From an uncultured Bacilli bacterium (lineage in GTDB: Bacteria; Bacillota_I; Bacilli_A; RF39; UBA660), in assembly GCA_944350315.1 (NCBI GenBank), contig CALVON010000013.1, positions 1 through 58,897 on the forward strand: a stretch of DNA of 58,897 bases. The letters are read 5' to 3'. The notes below the pieces were generated by a model that ran no database searches, was not told the DNA's origin, and saw only the letters and a program-made list of their open reading frames with translations. Positions 8,094-16,997 of the stretch are shown piece after piece; positions within the stretch are counted from its first letter, which is position 1, and every line of letters begins with the position of its first letter. A program made the position numbers and the translations under genes.

Positions 8094-8828
8094 ATGATAA
8101 AAATAGGTTTAGTTTCTACGACTAAGATATATGATGAAAATAATCCGTTTTCTGACGTAGAAGCTTTTTATAATGTTTATGTAAGAAAAATTTATGAGGT
8201 TGGTGCTATTCCAGTAGGAATTTTATTAAATAATAGAAAGCTAAATGTTGAAAGTTTAGAAATGTGTGATGCTTTTATAATTGGTGGAGGTAATAAAATA
8301 GAACCATGCTTTTTGGAATTAATAAATTATGCAACTGTAAATAATATTCCATTGCTTGGGATATGTTTAGGGATGCAAGCGATAGCAATTTATTCTTATT
8401 TAGAAACATTACTGATTGAAAAAAAGAAAGAGCTAACTATTGGTAATTTTGATGAAGAATTTGAAATAGCTAAGAAAAATAATACAATATTTTTATATCC
8501 AATTGATAATCATTATAAAGAAAAGGTTACGAAATATAATTATAATGTTAATAAACACTTAGTTAAGGTTGATGTAAGTTCTAAATTGTATTCAATTTTT
8601 GAGAAAAATAGTTTAGATGTAATTAGTATGCATCATTATGCTGTAAAAAAATATGGAAAGAGTGTAATGATTAATTGTAAATGTGATGATGTAATTGAAG
8701 GATTGGAGTATAAAAATAAAGACTTATTTATTTTAGGAGTACAGTGGCATCCAGAATTAGAAATTGAAAATAATGCTATATTTAAAAGATTAGTTGAAGA
8801 AGCTGAAAAAAGAAAATTAAATTTATAA
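8094..8828 (+). CDS. Gamma-glutamyl hydrolase family (peptidase C26, PuuD-like)
   Basis: A 244-residue class I glutamine amidotransferase-like protein. The nucleophile elbow GICLGMQAIA contains the catalytic Cys (about residue 87), and QWHPELE near the C-terminus supplies the catalytic His/Glu. Family members hydrolyse gamma-glutamyl bonds, for example gamma-glutamyl-GABA, in the cytosol. It follows the serine hydrolase gene in the same operon (GGAGATATT SD), which suggests a shared role in peptide or cell-wall metabolite turnover, but the actual substrate cannot be read from sequence. Confidence 0.82.
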   Translation: MIKIGLVSTTKIYDENNPFSDVEAFYNVYVRKIYEVGAIPVGILLNNRKLNVESLEMCDAFIIGGGNKIEPCFLELINYATVNNIPLLGICLGMQAIAIYSYLETLLIEKKKELTIGNFDEEFEIAKKNNTIFLYPIDNHYKEKVTKYNYNVNKHLVKVDVSSKLYSIFEKNSLDVISMHHYAVKKYGKSVMINCKCDDVIEGLEYKNKDLFILGVQWHPELEIENNAIFKRLVEEAEKRKLNL

Positions 8829-8975
8829 TAAAAAGTTTTAATATTTTAATTTTAGATTACATTTCATTTTATCTTTAGTAGTTTATTAATTATACTTAGT
8901 TAATAATTTTTATTATTTAAGAGTATAGTTTCATATATTACATATTAAAATGTAAAATTAATTGGGGGAATAATT

Positions 8976-9443
8976 ATGGAAAAATATGTACTTAGTAAGA
9001 TGTCTGATAAAAATTTTTCAAAAGCTGTAATGGCTATATATATGCAGACGGCATATAATCATAGTCAATATCCGGGATATTTAAATTGGTTTTATACAGT
9101 AAATTTGCCTAGAATACTAGCTAAAAAAGGAGAAATTATTTTTTATCTTGACGGGCTAGAAGTAGTTAGTTTAGCAACATTGAAAAAGACTGATGAGAAA
9201 AAGATATGTACTTTGCTTGTAAATGAAGATTATCAAAAGAGAGGATATAGTAAGCAAATATTAGAAGATTCTTTTGATTATTTAGATACTGATAAACCAT
9301 TAATAACAATTCCTACTAGTCGATTAGATGAATTTAGGGGAATAATATCTGCATATGATTGGCAAGAAACTTCTAGAACAAATGAGTATTATAGCGAAGA
9401 AGTTATATTTAATTCCCCAAAATCATTAAAAAAAATAAAATAA
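8976..9443 (+). CDS. GNAT-like acetyltransferase
   Basis: A 155-residue protein with the GNAT pattern: a central strand TLLVNEDYQKRGYSKQILE, where YQKRGYSK corresponds to the acetyl-CoA-binding R/Q-x-x-G-x-G/A loop, preceded by LDGLEVVSLATL. The substrate is unknown. It is a single gene with a strong GGGGGAA SD. About 150 bp of AT-rich sequence separates it from the upstream operon, with no gene seen there. Confidence 0.65.
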   Translation: MEKYVLSKMSDKNFSKAVMAIYMQTAYNHSQYPGYLNWFYTVNLPRILAKKGEIIFYLDGLEVVSLATLKKTDEKKICTLLVNEDYQKRGYSKQILEDSFDYLDTDKPLITIPTSRLDEFRGIISAYDWQETSRTNEYYSEEVIFNSPKSLKKIK

Positions 9444-9555
9444 TAAGATAATCTGTGATTTGTCAATATAGAAATTATTTTAGAAAGAAAAAATATTTAT
9501 TAATTAAATGAAAGAAGGTTAGAAAGTATTATTAGGTAAATAAATATTTTGTAAT

Positions 9556-9598
9556 AAAAAAACGATTTTTCTCTTATAAAACAAAGGAAAAATCGAAA
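9556..9598 (-). terminator. Intrinsic terminator of the tRNA-Trp transcript
   Basis: On the minus strand, shortly after the tRNA 3' end, CGATTTTTCC pairs with GAAAAATCG and is followed by a run of T (bases 9556-9562 read on the complement). Confidence 0.8.
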
Positions 9599-9605
9599 TT
9601 TTTTC

Positions 9606-9679
9606 TGGCAGGGGATGAGAGAATCGAACTCCCAACAGTGGTTTTGGAGACCATTATTATACCATTTAACTAATCCCCT
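9606..9679 (-). tRNA. tRNA-Trp (CCA anticodon)
   Basis: On the minus strand the acceptor AGGGGAT (from 9679) pairs with ATCCCCT. The D-arm is TTAGTTAAATGGTATAA-like, the anticodon stem-loop reads GGTCTCCAAAACC with anticodon CCA, and the T-loop is GTTCGATTC. A G discriminator and an encoded CCA end follow at 9609-9606. A CCA-only Trp tRNA fits the use of TGG for Trp and TGA as a stop throughout the window. Confidence 0.95.
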
Positions 9680-9776
9680 ATTTTTGCTTGCATATATAAT
9701 TTAACATAAAATAAAAAAAATGGCAATATTTTATCAATAAAATATTATAAAATCATATAATAAAGTAGGTGAATGT

Positions 9777-10202
9777 ATGATAGTAAAATATACTGATAAA
9801 GAAATGGAACTTTTAGCAAGACTTATGAGAGCGGAAGCTTTAGGAGAGGGAAATTTAGGAATGTTGATGGTAGGAAATGTGGGAGTTAATAGGGTTATTG
9901 CTAATTGTTTAACTTTTAAAGATATAACATCAGTTTATAAAATGATATATCAAAATCCTGGCGGTTTTTCGGGAACAAATAGTTCTTTATTTTATGGTAA
10001 CCCTACGGAAAAAGAAAAACTCCTTGCGAAAAAAGTTTTGCGAGGAGAATATTTTTATCCAGCGACGAATGCTCTTTGGTTTTATGCTCCAACTGCCGGT
10101 ACTTCATGTTCAAAGACATGGTGGGATCAAAGTTTTGCAGGTCAATATAAAAATCATTGTTTTTATAATCCTGATCCTGGAGTTTGTAGAGAGTTACATT
10201 AA
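9777..10202 (+). CDS. cwlJ: Spore cortex-lytic cell wall hydrolase CwlJ
   Basis: A 141-residue Hydrolase_2 (SleB/CwlJ) protein, essentially the length of B. subtilis CwlJ (142). It lacks a signal peptide, as CwlJ does and SleB does not. Recognisable blocks: LLARLMRAEALGEG with the catalytic Glu in RAEA, GMLMVGNVGVNRV, IYQNPGGF, and a C-terminal Cys-rich KNHCFYNPDPGVC. It degrades muramic-lactam cortex peptidoglycan during germination and sits at the coat/cortex boundary. The germinant-receptor operon lies 0.8 kb away. It converges with and overlaps the alpha/beta hydrolase gene by 4 bp. Confidence 0.9.
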   Translation: MIVKYTDKEMELLARLMRAEALGEGNLGMLMVGNVGVNRVIANCLTFKDITSVYKMIYQNPGGFSGTNSSLFYGNPTEKEKLLAKKVLRGEYFYPATNALWFYAPTAGTSCSKTWWDQSFAGQYKNHCFYNPDPGVCRELH

Positions 10203-10939
10203 ATATTTAATGTTTCTTTTTTGTTTTTTGGGTGTCTTTTTAAAAAATCAGTAATTATTTTTTTTATTTCTTCTTTTCTTTTACCTCTAAAACAGTCATG
10301 TGTAACTTCATCAATATTAACTAAGGTTGTTGACTTTAAAGTGATATTATTATAGACATAATCTGTTCCTTCTTGAGGTACTACTGTGTCATCTGTACCA
10401 TGAATTATTAAGGTTGGACAGGTAATTTTTGCTATATATTCTTCACAATAATTTATCAATTTGGTAAATTCTAACATCGTTGATATTGGCGTTTTACTTA
10501 TTCTCTCAATTACTATTTCTGTACCCATTTTTCTAAATAGTTCTGGCATATTTTTAATAGTTTGACTTATATTTTTTATATTTATTTTACCATCTTTAAA
10601 GTAAAAATATCTAAAAGCAGGGGCTACTAAAACTAATTTTTTAACTTCTTTATATTTTGAAGCTAGATATGTGGCAATTACTCCGCCCATACTGTGACCT
10701 ATTACGTATATGCATTTATATTTATTTTCTATAAGAAATAAAATTTGTTTTTCAGCTTCTTCTAGCCACTGAGTATATTTAACATTTTTGACAATTAATT
10801 TATCATGTCCAGGAAGAGTAAAAGTAAAAACGTCAAAGTTTTTGTTAATTTGTAATTCATTTGGGAAATTGTTATAATCATAAGTTCCGCCAACAAAACC
10901 ATGAATAAAGAGAATTGCTTTTTTTCTTTTAAATAACAT
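10199..10939 (-). CDS. Alpha/beta hydrolase (carboxylesterase/lipase-like)
   Basis: A 246-residue protein with FIHGFVGG as the oxyanion-hole HG motif (about residues 12-19), a GHSMGG nucleophile elbow (Ser about 83), LIIHGTDDTVVP carrying the likely acid Asp, and a late THDCFRG with the catalytic His. The layout matches small monoglyceride-lipase/carboxylesterase Est30-like enzymes. It is cytosolic, with no signal peptide. It is transcribed toward cwlJ and downstream of the ger operon, with a short gap (10940-10983) that would allow read-through. The substrate is unknown. Confidence 0.85.
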   Translation of the reverse strand: MLFKRKKAILFIHGFVGGTYDYNNFPNELQINKNFDVFTFTLPGHDKLIVKNVKYTQWLEEAEKQILFLIENKYKCIYVIGHSMGGVIATYLASKYKEVKKLVLVAPAFRYFYFKDGKINIKNISQTIKNMPELFRKMGTEIVIERISKTPISTMLEFTKLINYCEEYIAKITCPTLIIHGTDDTVVPQEGTDYVYNNITLKSTTLVNIDEVTHDCFRGKRKEEIKKIITDFLKRHPKNKKETLNI

Positions 10940-10983
10940 ATAATCACCAACTTAATTATATCATTTATATAATGTTATGTAAA

Positions 10984-12063
10984 TTAATGTTTTATTTTTT
11001 GATCAATATAAATTTTTATGGAAATTATTACATAAAAAATTATAAGAACCATTGTTATATATGGAAAAATAGTTTGAACATAATTATAGTAAATAGTATT
11101 ATTTTTAAATATAACGTTAGTTATTGTTATTATTAAAATACCTATTATAATATTGAAAATATTTTTTTGGGTATTATTTTTTGATTTAAAGTTTGTACTC
11201 AGATAGTAAATTATTAGTGTTAAATATATATAATTACCAATTATCCATTGATTAGCAACAATATTTTCAATTCTTTGTAAAAATCCCCATAGGGTTACTT
11301 TTTTTAATACCATATATTCTGGATATTCAAAAATTTTAACTAATTCTATTCCTAAAACACTATATGTAGTAAATATTACGAGGAATGATACTATAAAAGC
11401 CAGAATATAAGTTTTAATAATATCTTTGTTATATGTATTTTCACTTGATACTAATGATTTTGGAATTGACAGAGTGATTATTATAGGAAATATATTAATA
11501 CTTGAAAGTTTTAAGGCAGAAAGAAAAATATTGTCTGTATTTTCTTTTAGTACTGGTAGTAAATTACTAATATTAATATTGCTTGATAGTGAAAAAAAGC
11601 TTAATAGAAATAGAGTAAAATTTATAATTAATAGTAAAAAACTAACTTTTGTAATGGAGTTTATACCTTTACTATTATGGTATATTGCTAAGGTTAATAA
11701 AATTATTCCAATCATTATTTGAGAAGTTCTATATAATAGTTGTGAGGTAATAAAATTATTAGAATTATAAAGTAGGAAAATTCCAATGACAAGAGCAATT
11801 ATTGATATTAAAAAGTTAATAATTTTACCAGCTTTTTTAAATAATATATTTATTTTTTCGTTTAGTGGGTGAGTAGTACTAAAATTAGATATATACATAT
11901 ATAATGAAAGTGGAATAATGCCAATAATAAATGAAAGAATTATTACTATCCAACCATTTACACCAGTACTATTTTTTATAATGTTGATGTTTATTCCTAA
12001 ATCCATTGTCACCATCTGAATAAAAATTAAAGAGGCTAATTCTAAATTGTTAATTTTTTTCAT
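10984..12063 (-). CDS. gerAB: GerAB-type spore germination permease
   Basis: A 359-residue, ten-helix integral membrane protein of the Spore_permease family (APC superfamily), with an NNLELASLIFIQMVTMDLG N-terminus. It is the B subunit of a GerA-type germinant receptor in the spore inner membrane, thought to bind the small-molecule germinant. Its start overlaps the end of the C-subunit gene by 14 bp, so translation is coupled. The family is assigned with confidence, but the exact paralogue (GerA, GerB or GerK) cannot be told; the symbol denotes the subunit type. Confidence 0.85.
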   Translation of the reverse strand: MKKINNLELASLIFIQMVTMDLGININIIKNSTGVNGWIVIILSFIIGIIPLSLYMYISNFSTTHPLNEKINILFKKAGKIINFLISIIALVIGIFLLYNSNNFITSQLLYRTSQIMIGIILLTLAIYHNSKGINSITKVSFLLLIINFTLFLLSFFSLSSNINISNLLPVLKENTDNIFLSALKLSSINIFPIIITLSIPKSLVSSENTYNKDIIKTYILAFIVSFLVIFTTYSVLGIELVKIFEYPEYMVLKKVTLWGFLQRIENIVANQWIIGNYIYLTLIIYYLSTNFKSKNNTQKNIFNIIIGILIITITNVIFKNNTIYYNYVQTIFPYITMVLIIFYVIISIKIYIDQKIKH

Positions 12064-13210
12064 CTATTACCTCCAATATATTTCCTTTTGTTATTATAGA
12101 TATATTGGTATTAATATTTACTTTGATTTTTTTGTATGTTTCTTCATACCAATTATTTTTTATATTTTGATAGGTGTTATAGTCATATTTATAGATTGTA
12201 TCTAAAAAATTAAAAATGTCCGAATTATAATTATTTCTAATATTGTTAATATCTTTTTGAATGGATTCTTCTAGTTTATTTTCAAACAATTTTTCAATTT
12301 TTTTGATATTATCTTTTTCTTTTATATCAATATTGCAGTGTGATTCGTTAATATTTCCAGACATATTTATATCAATAGTTATTTCTTTATTTGTTATTTT
12401 AGTGGATGCAGAACTTTTAATAATTTCAATAGTTATATATTTTTTATCTTCACATTCATAAGTTAAAATAGTATTTTGTATATTATTTTTTAATATGTTA
12501 TAGGTTATACTTTCATCTTTAGTTAAATATCCTTGTAGTTTATTGTCTTTAAATATTGCAATATTTCCTAGTTTGTATTTACTTTTTACTTGACTTTCTT
12601 CTGTATTTTCTAATTTTTCACCTTCTTCATCATGGTTAATAATTTCAATAGATGGTAAGGCAATTTCTAAATTTTTATTTAAATACATATTTACAAATTC
12701 ATCAAATGTGACGGTGGCTGATGATCCCAAATATTTTTTATTGTTTTCCAAAGTTTCTTTGATACTTGATGAAGAAAGACTTTCTATTGGAGTTATAATA
12801 TCTAAAATATTTTCATTTTTGCCAATTAAAACATAAAAATCGGTTCTTATTGCAGGATTACGAATATAAAAGTCTATTACTTCACTAATATTTTCTTTAG
12901 CAATTTTTTCATTAATTATTAATATTTGCATATGATTTGAATAAAGAAATTTTGGCGATTCAGTTGTTGTATTTCTGTATGCTTCCTGAATTGTTTTTCC
13001 TGTTCCAGTATATATAATAAATGGTGACTGTGTAATTGTTGTTTTGTCTGGTGCTTGTGGATTTACAACTTGTGATTTAACAACGTATTGATCATCTACT
13101 TTTTCTATTTCTGTTGCCGTTAGGATTGCTATTTCATTTAGTTCTTTATTGTCATAGCATCCTGTTAAGAGAAAAATAAAAAACAAAATTAAAATGATTT
13201 TTTTATTCAT
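12050..13210 (-). CDS. gerAC: GerAC-type germinant receptor lipoprotein
   Basis: A 386-residue lipoprotein. The signal peptide MNKKIILILFFIFLLTGC ends in a lipobox (LTGC), and CYDNKELNEIAI is the classic start of mature GerAC. The remainder shows the three-domain GerAC layout (an N-terminal domain with QAPDKTTIT, and a C-terminal Ger(x)C domain). It is the C subunit of the receptor on the outer face of the spore inner membrane. The gene lies between A and B, overlapping the A gene by 8 bp and the B gene by 14 bp. The order is A-C-B, not the classical A-B-C. Confidence 0.9.
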   Translation of the reverse strand: MNKKIILILFFIFLLTGCYDNKELNEIAILTATEIEKVDDQYVVKSQVVNPQAPDKTTITQSPFIIYTGTGKTIQEAYRNTTTESPKFLYSNHMQILIINEKIAKENISEVIDFYIRNPAIRTDFYVLIGKNENILDIITPIESLSSSSIKETLENNKKYLGSSATVTFDEFVNMYLNKNLEIALPSIEIINHDEEGEKLENTEESQVKSKYKLGNIAIFKDNKLQGYLTKDESITYNILKNNIQNTILTYECEDKKYITIEIIKSSASTKITNKEITIDINMSGNINESHCNIDIKEKDNIKKIEKLFENKLEESIQKDINNIRNNYNSDIFNFLDTIYKYDYNTYQNIKNNWYEETYKKIKVNINTNISIITKGNILEVIDEKN

Positions 13211-14630
13211 AATAATCCTCCGTTTTATTTTTTGTAATATTATCCGTTAAAATCGGATTTCTTTTTGTTATACTTTTTGTGGGAAATTTTATGATACTAT
13301 CTTTTAGTCTGTTAAAATCTGGTGGAGCAAATGGGCTTAAGTAAGGCATCCCTAAAAAGTCATAACTAGATAGATTTATCAAAAATAAAATGAATACAAT
13401 TAAGACACCATATAAACCTAAAATGGCTGCACCAATCATGAAAGCAATTCGATATATTCTTAGAGCGTTTGTAAATTCTGGTTCTGAAAAAATTAAAGAT
13501 GAAATGGCGGTAATGGCTACAATAATAATCATAATTGGCGATACTATTCCTGCATTGACGGCAGCTTCTCCTAAAATTAATGCACCTACAATTGATATTG
13601 CTGAACTTGCAAAACTAGGTAATTTTAAATCGCTTTCTCTTAAAATTTCAAAAGCAAATATCATCAAGAGACACTCAGCAAATGTAGAGAAGGGGACATT
13701 TTTTCTTTGCGCAGCAATACTAATCAATAATTCTGTGGGAATAATTTCTTGGTTATATGTAATTAATGCAATATATATACCAGGTGTTAGTAAGGTAATA
13801 GCAAAGGTAATATATCTAATTATTCTAGTAATTGATACATTTATACTTTTGTTATAATCATCTTCTTCAGAAATAAAATTATCATTTAATGTTGCTGGAA
13901 GAACTAAGGCAAAAGGGTCATTGTCTACTAAAATAATTGCGTTTCCTAGTAGTAAATATCTTGCTGCTGTATATGGCTTTTCTGCACTGATGGTGTTTGG
14001 GAAAGGATTTTTATTTTCTTTTTCTATTAAGTTTCTTAAAATTCCAGATGCTATTATCCCATCTATATTAATTTTTTTTAACAATTTATCAATTTTATTT
14101 ATTAATTCTTCTTTAGCAATAGTATTAATGTATAAAACGGCAACTTGTGTATCGGTATATTTTCCAAGACAATATTTTTTTATCCATAAATTATTGCTTT
14201 TAATTCTTCTTTTTATAAGACCAATATTTATCTCTATATTTTCAGTAAATGCATCTAGTGCGCCACGTGGAGTATTTTCAGTTGTTGGTGTAGTTATACT
14301 TCGTGAAAGATTTTTTCTAGTTTCTAGAGCAATATATTTATTTTTAGATATTAAAATGATTGTAAAACCACTATTTAAGTAGTAGCATATATCTTTATAA
14401 TTGGTAATTTCTTTATATTTAAAATTTGATATTTTATTTATTATATTTTGATATGTTGGAATTTTTATTTTGTTTAAACTTCTAATAACAAAGTCGCTAA
14501 CTGAGTCAGATGATATAATGGTTTCATTAAAAATTATGTATATATTTTTATATAATATTTTTTTTCTTCTATATATTATACCGTCTTGATTATTAGTTTC
14601 TTTTTTTAATTTATTAATTATATTTTGCAT
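13203..14630 (-). CDS. gerAA: GerAA-type germinant receptor subunit A
   Basis: About 475 residues. The start is chosen at ATG-CAA-AAT (MQNIINKLKK), six bases after GGTGA; another in-frame ATG lies four codons upstream without a better SD. It has an N-terminal cytoplasmic domain (SSDSVSDFVIRSLN and the ENTPRGALDAFTENIEINI motif typical of GerA proteins), then membrane helices with PFALVLPATLNDNF, ISPIMIIIVAIT and a Pro-rich tail (MPYLSPFAPPDF). It is first in a tight gerA-C-B operon. In known spore formers such operons are transcribed in the forespore. Confidence 0.9.
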   Translation of the reverse strand: MQNIINKLKKETNNQDGIIYRRKKILYKNIYIIFNETIISSDSVSDFVIRSLNKIKIPTYQNIINKISNFKYKEITNYKDICYYLNSGFTIILISKNKYIALETRKNLSRSITTPTTENTPRGALDAFTENIEINIGLIKRRIKSNNLWIKKYCLGKYTDTQVAVLYINTIAKEELINKIDKLLKKINIDGIIASGILRNLIEKENKNPFPNTISAEKPYTAARYLLLGNAIILVDNDPFALVLPATLNDNFISEEDDYNKSINVSITRIIRYITFAITLLTPGIYIALITYNQEIIPTELLISIAAQRKNVPFSTFAECLLMIFAFEILRESDLKLPSFASSAISIVGALILGEAAVNAGIVSPIMIIIVAITAISSLIFSEPEFTNALRIYRIAFMIGAAILGLYGVLIVFILFLINLSSYDFLGMPYLSPFAPPDFNRLKDSIIKFPTKSITKRNPILTDNITKNKTEDYYE

Positions 14631-14846
14631 AGAATTCACCATTTTTATTATGTGGTTTATTATAATTATTATGTAAAATTAAGGAACATTTTTAAGATTT
14701 TATTGAATAATATTTTTTAATGTGCTAAAATTTTTTAAAAGAGCATAATAATATTAAGTGATAATTTAAAATTTTATGTTTAACTAACTATAGAGAAAGG
14801 AATTAATTAAATATATGATTTTTTATTTAGTTAATTATATGAATAT

Positions 14847-16175
14847 ATGAGAAAAAATAAAAATATACACGATACAAAAAAATTAATAAGCGAAGAAAAA
14901 AGAAAAATCAAGATATTAAAAAAAGATTTGCGTAAGCAAAGAATCAATAAGTTTAAAGCAACTAAAGTTGGGAAGCTTCTATTTATTTTTAGTAATGAAA
15001 GAGAGGCTTATTCTTTTTCTGATTTATTTGTTGTAACACTTGTATCTTTAGTGGTTGGTGCTTTTGCTTGCTTTTCTATTTTTACTATTTTTACTGGTGG
15101 TAGAAATTATTTTAAACTTTCTCGTGATCTTGGAAAATTTTTTGATGTATATGATACTTTAACTGAAAATTATTATGGTGATGTATCTGTTGATGAACTT
15201 GTCGAAAGTGCTATTTCGGGAATGGTTTCTAGTGTTGGCGATGTTTATACTAGTTATGCTGATTCTGAATATACGGAATCTTTCAACGAATTAATTGATG
15301 GAAAATATGAAGGAATTGGTTGTACAATTCAGCAAATAGAGAAGGAAATTAAGGTGATTTCTATTTACGATGGAGGTCCAGCTGATAAGGCTGGGTTGAA
15401 GGTTAATGATATTATAAAATCTGTTGATGAATATGATGCAAATGAAATGGGGGCTACCGCATTATCCGAATATATTAAAAATGAAGCTACTAATGATATT
15501 AATATAGTGGTTTATAGAGATGGGGAAGAAATTTCTTTTAATTTGATTAGAGATGAAGTAGAAATACCAGTAGTTGAATCTAAGGTAATTAATGATAATG
15601 ATGCCAAAATTGGATATTTAAAAATTTCTATATTTTCATCTGTTTCTTCTAATCAATTTGAAAAACGATTAGAGGAATTGGAAAAAGAAAATATTGATTC
15701 TTTGATAATAGATGTGAGGGATAATAGTGGTGGCTATTTGTCTTCAGTGACTGATATTGTAAGTTATTTAATGCCTAAAGGCGATGTAATATATAAAATA
15801 CAAAAGAATGATAATATTGAAAGTGTTAAAGATAAAACTACTACAAAAAGAGAATATCCAATAGCAGTATTAGTTAATGGTAATAGTGCTTCAGCGTCAG
15901 AAATTTTAGCTGGTGCTATAAAAGATAGTTATGGAGGATTTGTAGTTGGAAATACGACATATGGTAAAGGAACTGTTCAGCAAGTTAAGAAGTTATCTGA
16001 TGGTAGTATGATAAAATATACTGTTGAAAATTGGTTAACACCAAATGGTACTTGGATAGATGGAGAAGGAATTGTACCAACTCACTTAGTAGATTTAGAT
16101 CAAGAATATTATGAAAATCCAATAGATGAAAACGATAAACAACTAAAAAAAGCAATTGAACTTGTTAGTAATTAA
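14847..16175 (+). CDS. S41-family C-terminal processing protease (CtpA/CtpB-like)
   Basis: A 442-residue protein. A lysine-rich cytoplasmic N-terminus is followed by one membrane anchor (about 62-84), a PDZ domain (about 150-240, with GDVYTSYAD and GIGCTIQQIE), and the S41 protease core: VRDNSGGYL, the catalytic Ser in NGNSASASEILAGA, and Lys in TYGKGTVQ. In Bacillus, CtpB cleaves SpoIVFA during sporulation, so a spore role is plausible beside the ger genes, but a general extracytoplasmic protease is equally possible. No SD directly precedes the ATG. An 11-codon ORF (14815-14850, MIFYLVNYMNI) begins after AGAAAGG and its TGA overlaps this ATG, suggesting translational coupling. Confidence 0.87.
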   Translation: MRKNKNIHDTKKLISEEKRKIKILKKDLRKQRINKFKATKVGKLLFIFSNEREAYSFSDLFVVTLVSLVVGAFACFSIFTIFTGGRNYFKLSRDLGKFFDVYDTLTENYYGDVSVDELVESAISGMVSSVGDVYTSYADSEYTESFNELIDGKYEGIGCTIQQIEKEIKVISIYDGGPADKAGLKVNDIIKSVDEYDANEMGATALSEYIKNEATNDINIVVYRDGEEISFNLIRDEVEIPVVESKVINDNDAKIGYLKISIFSSVSSNQFEKRLEELEKENIDSLIIDVRDNSGGYLSSVTDIVSYLMPKGDVIYKIQKNDNIESVKDKTTTKREYPIAVLVNGNSASASEILAGAIKDSYGGFVVGNTTYGKGTVQQVKKLSDGSMIKYTVENWLTPNGTWIDGEGIVPTHLVDLDQEYYENPIDENDKQLKKAIELVSN

Positions 16176-16274
16176 CACACATTGTGCTTTTTTTTTACTT
16201 TTTTGGTAATTATTGCAACAAAATAAAAAAATTCTTTTTAACAATAGTATAATTAGTTTTTAGGAGGAATAGAG

Positions 16275-16997
16275 ATGTTAAACGTAATTATATATGAAGA
16301 TAATGCTGTTTTTATGCAGAAGAATATTAATAGTGTCAATAAGGCTTTAGCTAATTGTGATATTGATTATAGGATATTAAAATTTAATCAATATTCTTCA
16401 AAATTAGAAGATGCAATTTATCAAAAAGGTGTTAAGAAAATTTATATTATTGATGTAGAAATGGGCGATGTCTCTGGTCTTGAAATTGCTTCTAAAATAC
16501 GTGAAGATGATTTTGAAAGCATAATTATTTTTGCTACTGCATTTGACAAATATCATAATGATGTTTTTTATTCAAGATTAATGGTACTTGATTTCATTTG
16601 TAAGTATCAAGGATATGAAGAACGACTTAAGGATGATATAATAGCAGCACTTAAAGTTTTATATAAAAAGAAAACTTTTATATTTATGTATAATCATGTA
16701 ATATATCGTGTTCCATATAGTCATATTTGTTATATTGAAAAAGAACCATTAATTAAAAGATGTATTATACATACTTTAAATAATCGCTTTCACATAGTTA
16801 AACCAATTAACTGGTTAGAACAAGTTCTTGGTGCAAATTTTGTCAAAACTCATCAATCTTGTATTGTTAATATGGATAATGTAAAGAATATCGATTTTAG
16901 TACAAATGTTATAACTTTTAAAAATGGTGCTTCTACTAGCTTGTTAACAAATGATAAAAAGAAGGTGATACGAGAGTATGTTAAAGATAGTGAGTGA
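16275..16997 (+). CDS. agrA: AgrA-like LytTR response regulator
   Basis: A 240-residue protein with a receiver domain: YEDN acidic pocket near the start, phospho-acceptor Asp at residue 60 in IIDVEMGD, FATA switch region. A C-terminal LytTR DNA-binding domain follows (YIEKEPLIKRCIIHT, FVKTHQSCIVNMDNV). This is the AgrA/ComE layout. It would bind direct repeats upstream of agrBD and targets once phosphorylated by the neighbouring AgrC. The kinase gene starts within its last 20 bases. A strong AGGAGGAAT SD precedes ATG. The agrBD genes lie convergently downstream. Confidence 0.88.
   Translation: MLNVIIYEDNAVFMQKNINSVNKALANCDIDYRILKFNQYSSKLEDAIYQKGVKKIYIIDVEMGDVSGLEIASKIREDDFESIIIFATAFDKYHNDVFYSRLMVLDFICKYQGYEERLKDDIIAALKVLYKKKTFIFMYNHVIYRVPYSHICYIEKEPLIKRCIIHTLNNRFHIVKPINWLEQVLGANFVKTHQSCIVNMDNVKNIDFSTNVITFKNGASTSLLTNDKKKVIREYVKDSE

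Noticed and set aside
13390-14382. Long + strand open frames opposite gerAA
   Set aside because: They lie antisense to a clear GerAA coding sequence and lack SDs and recognisable domains.
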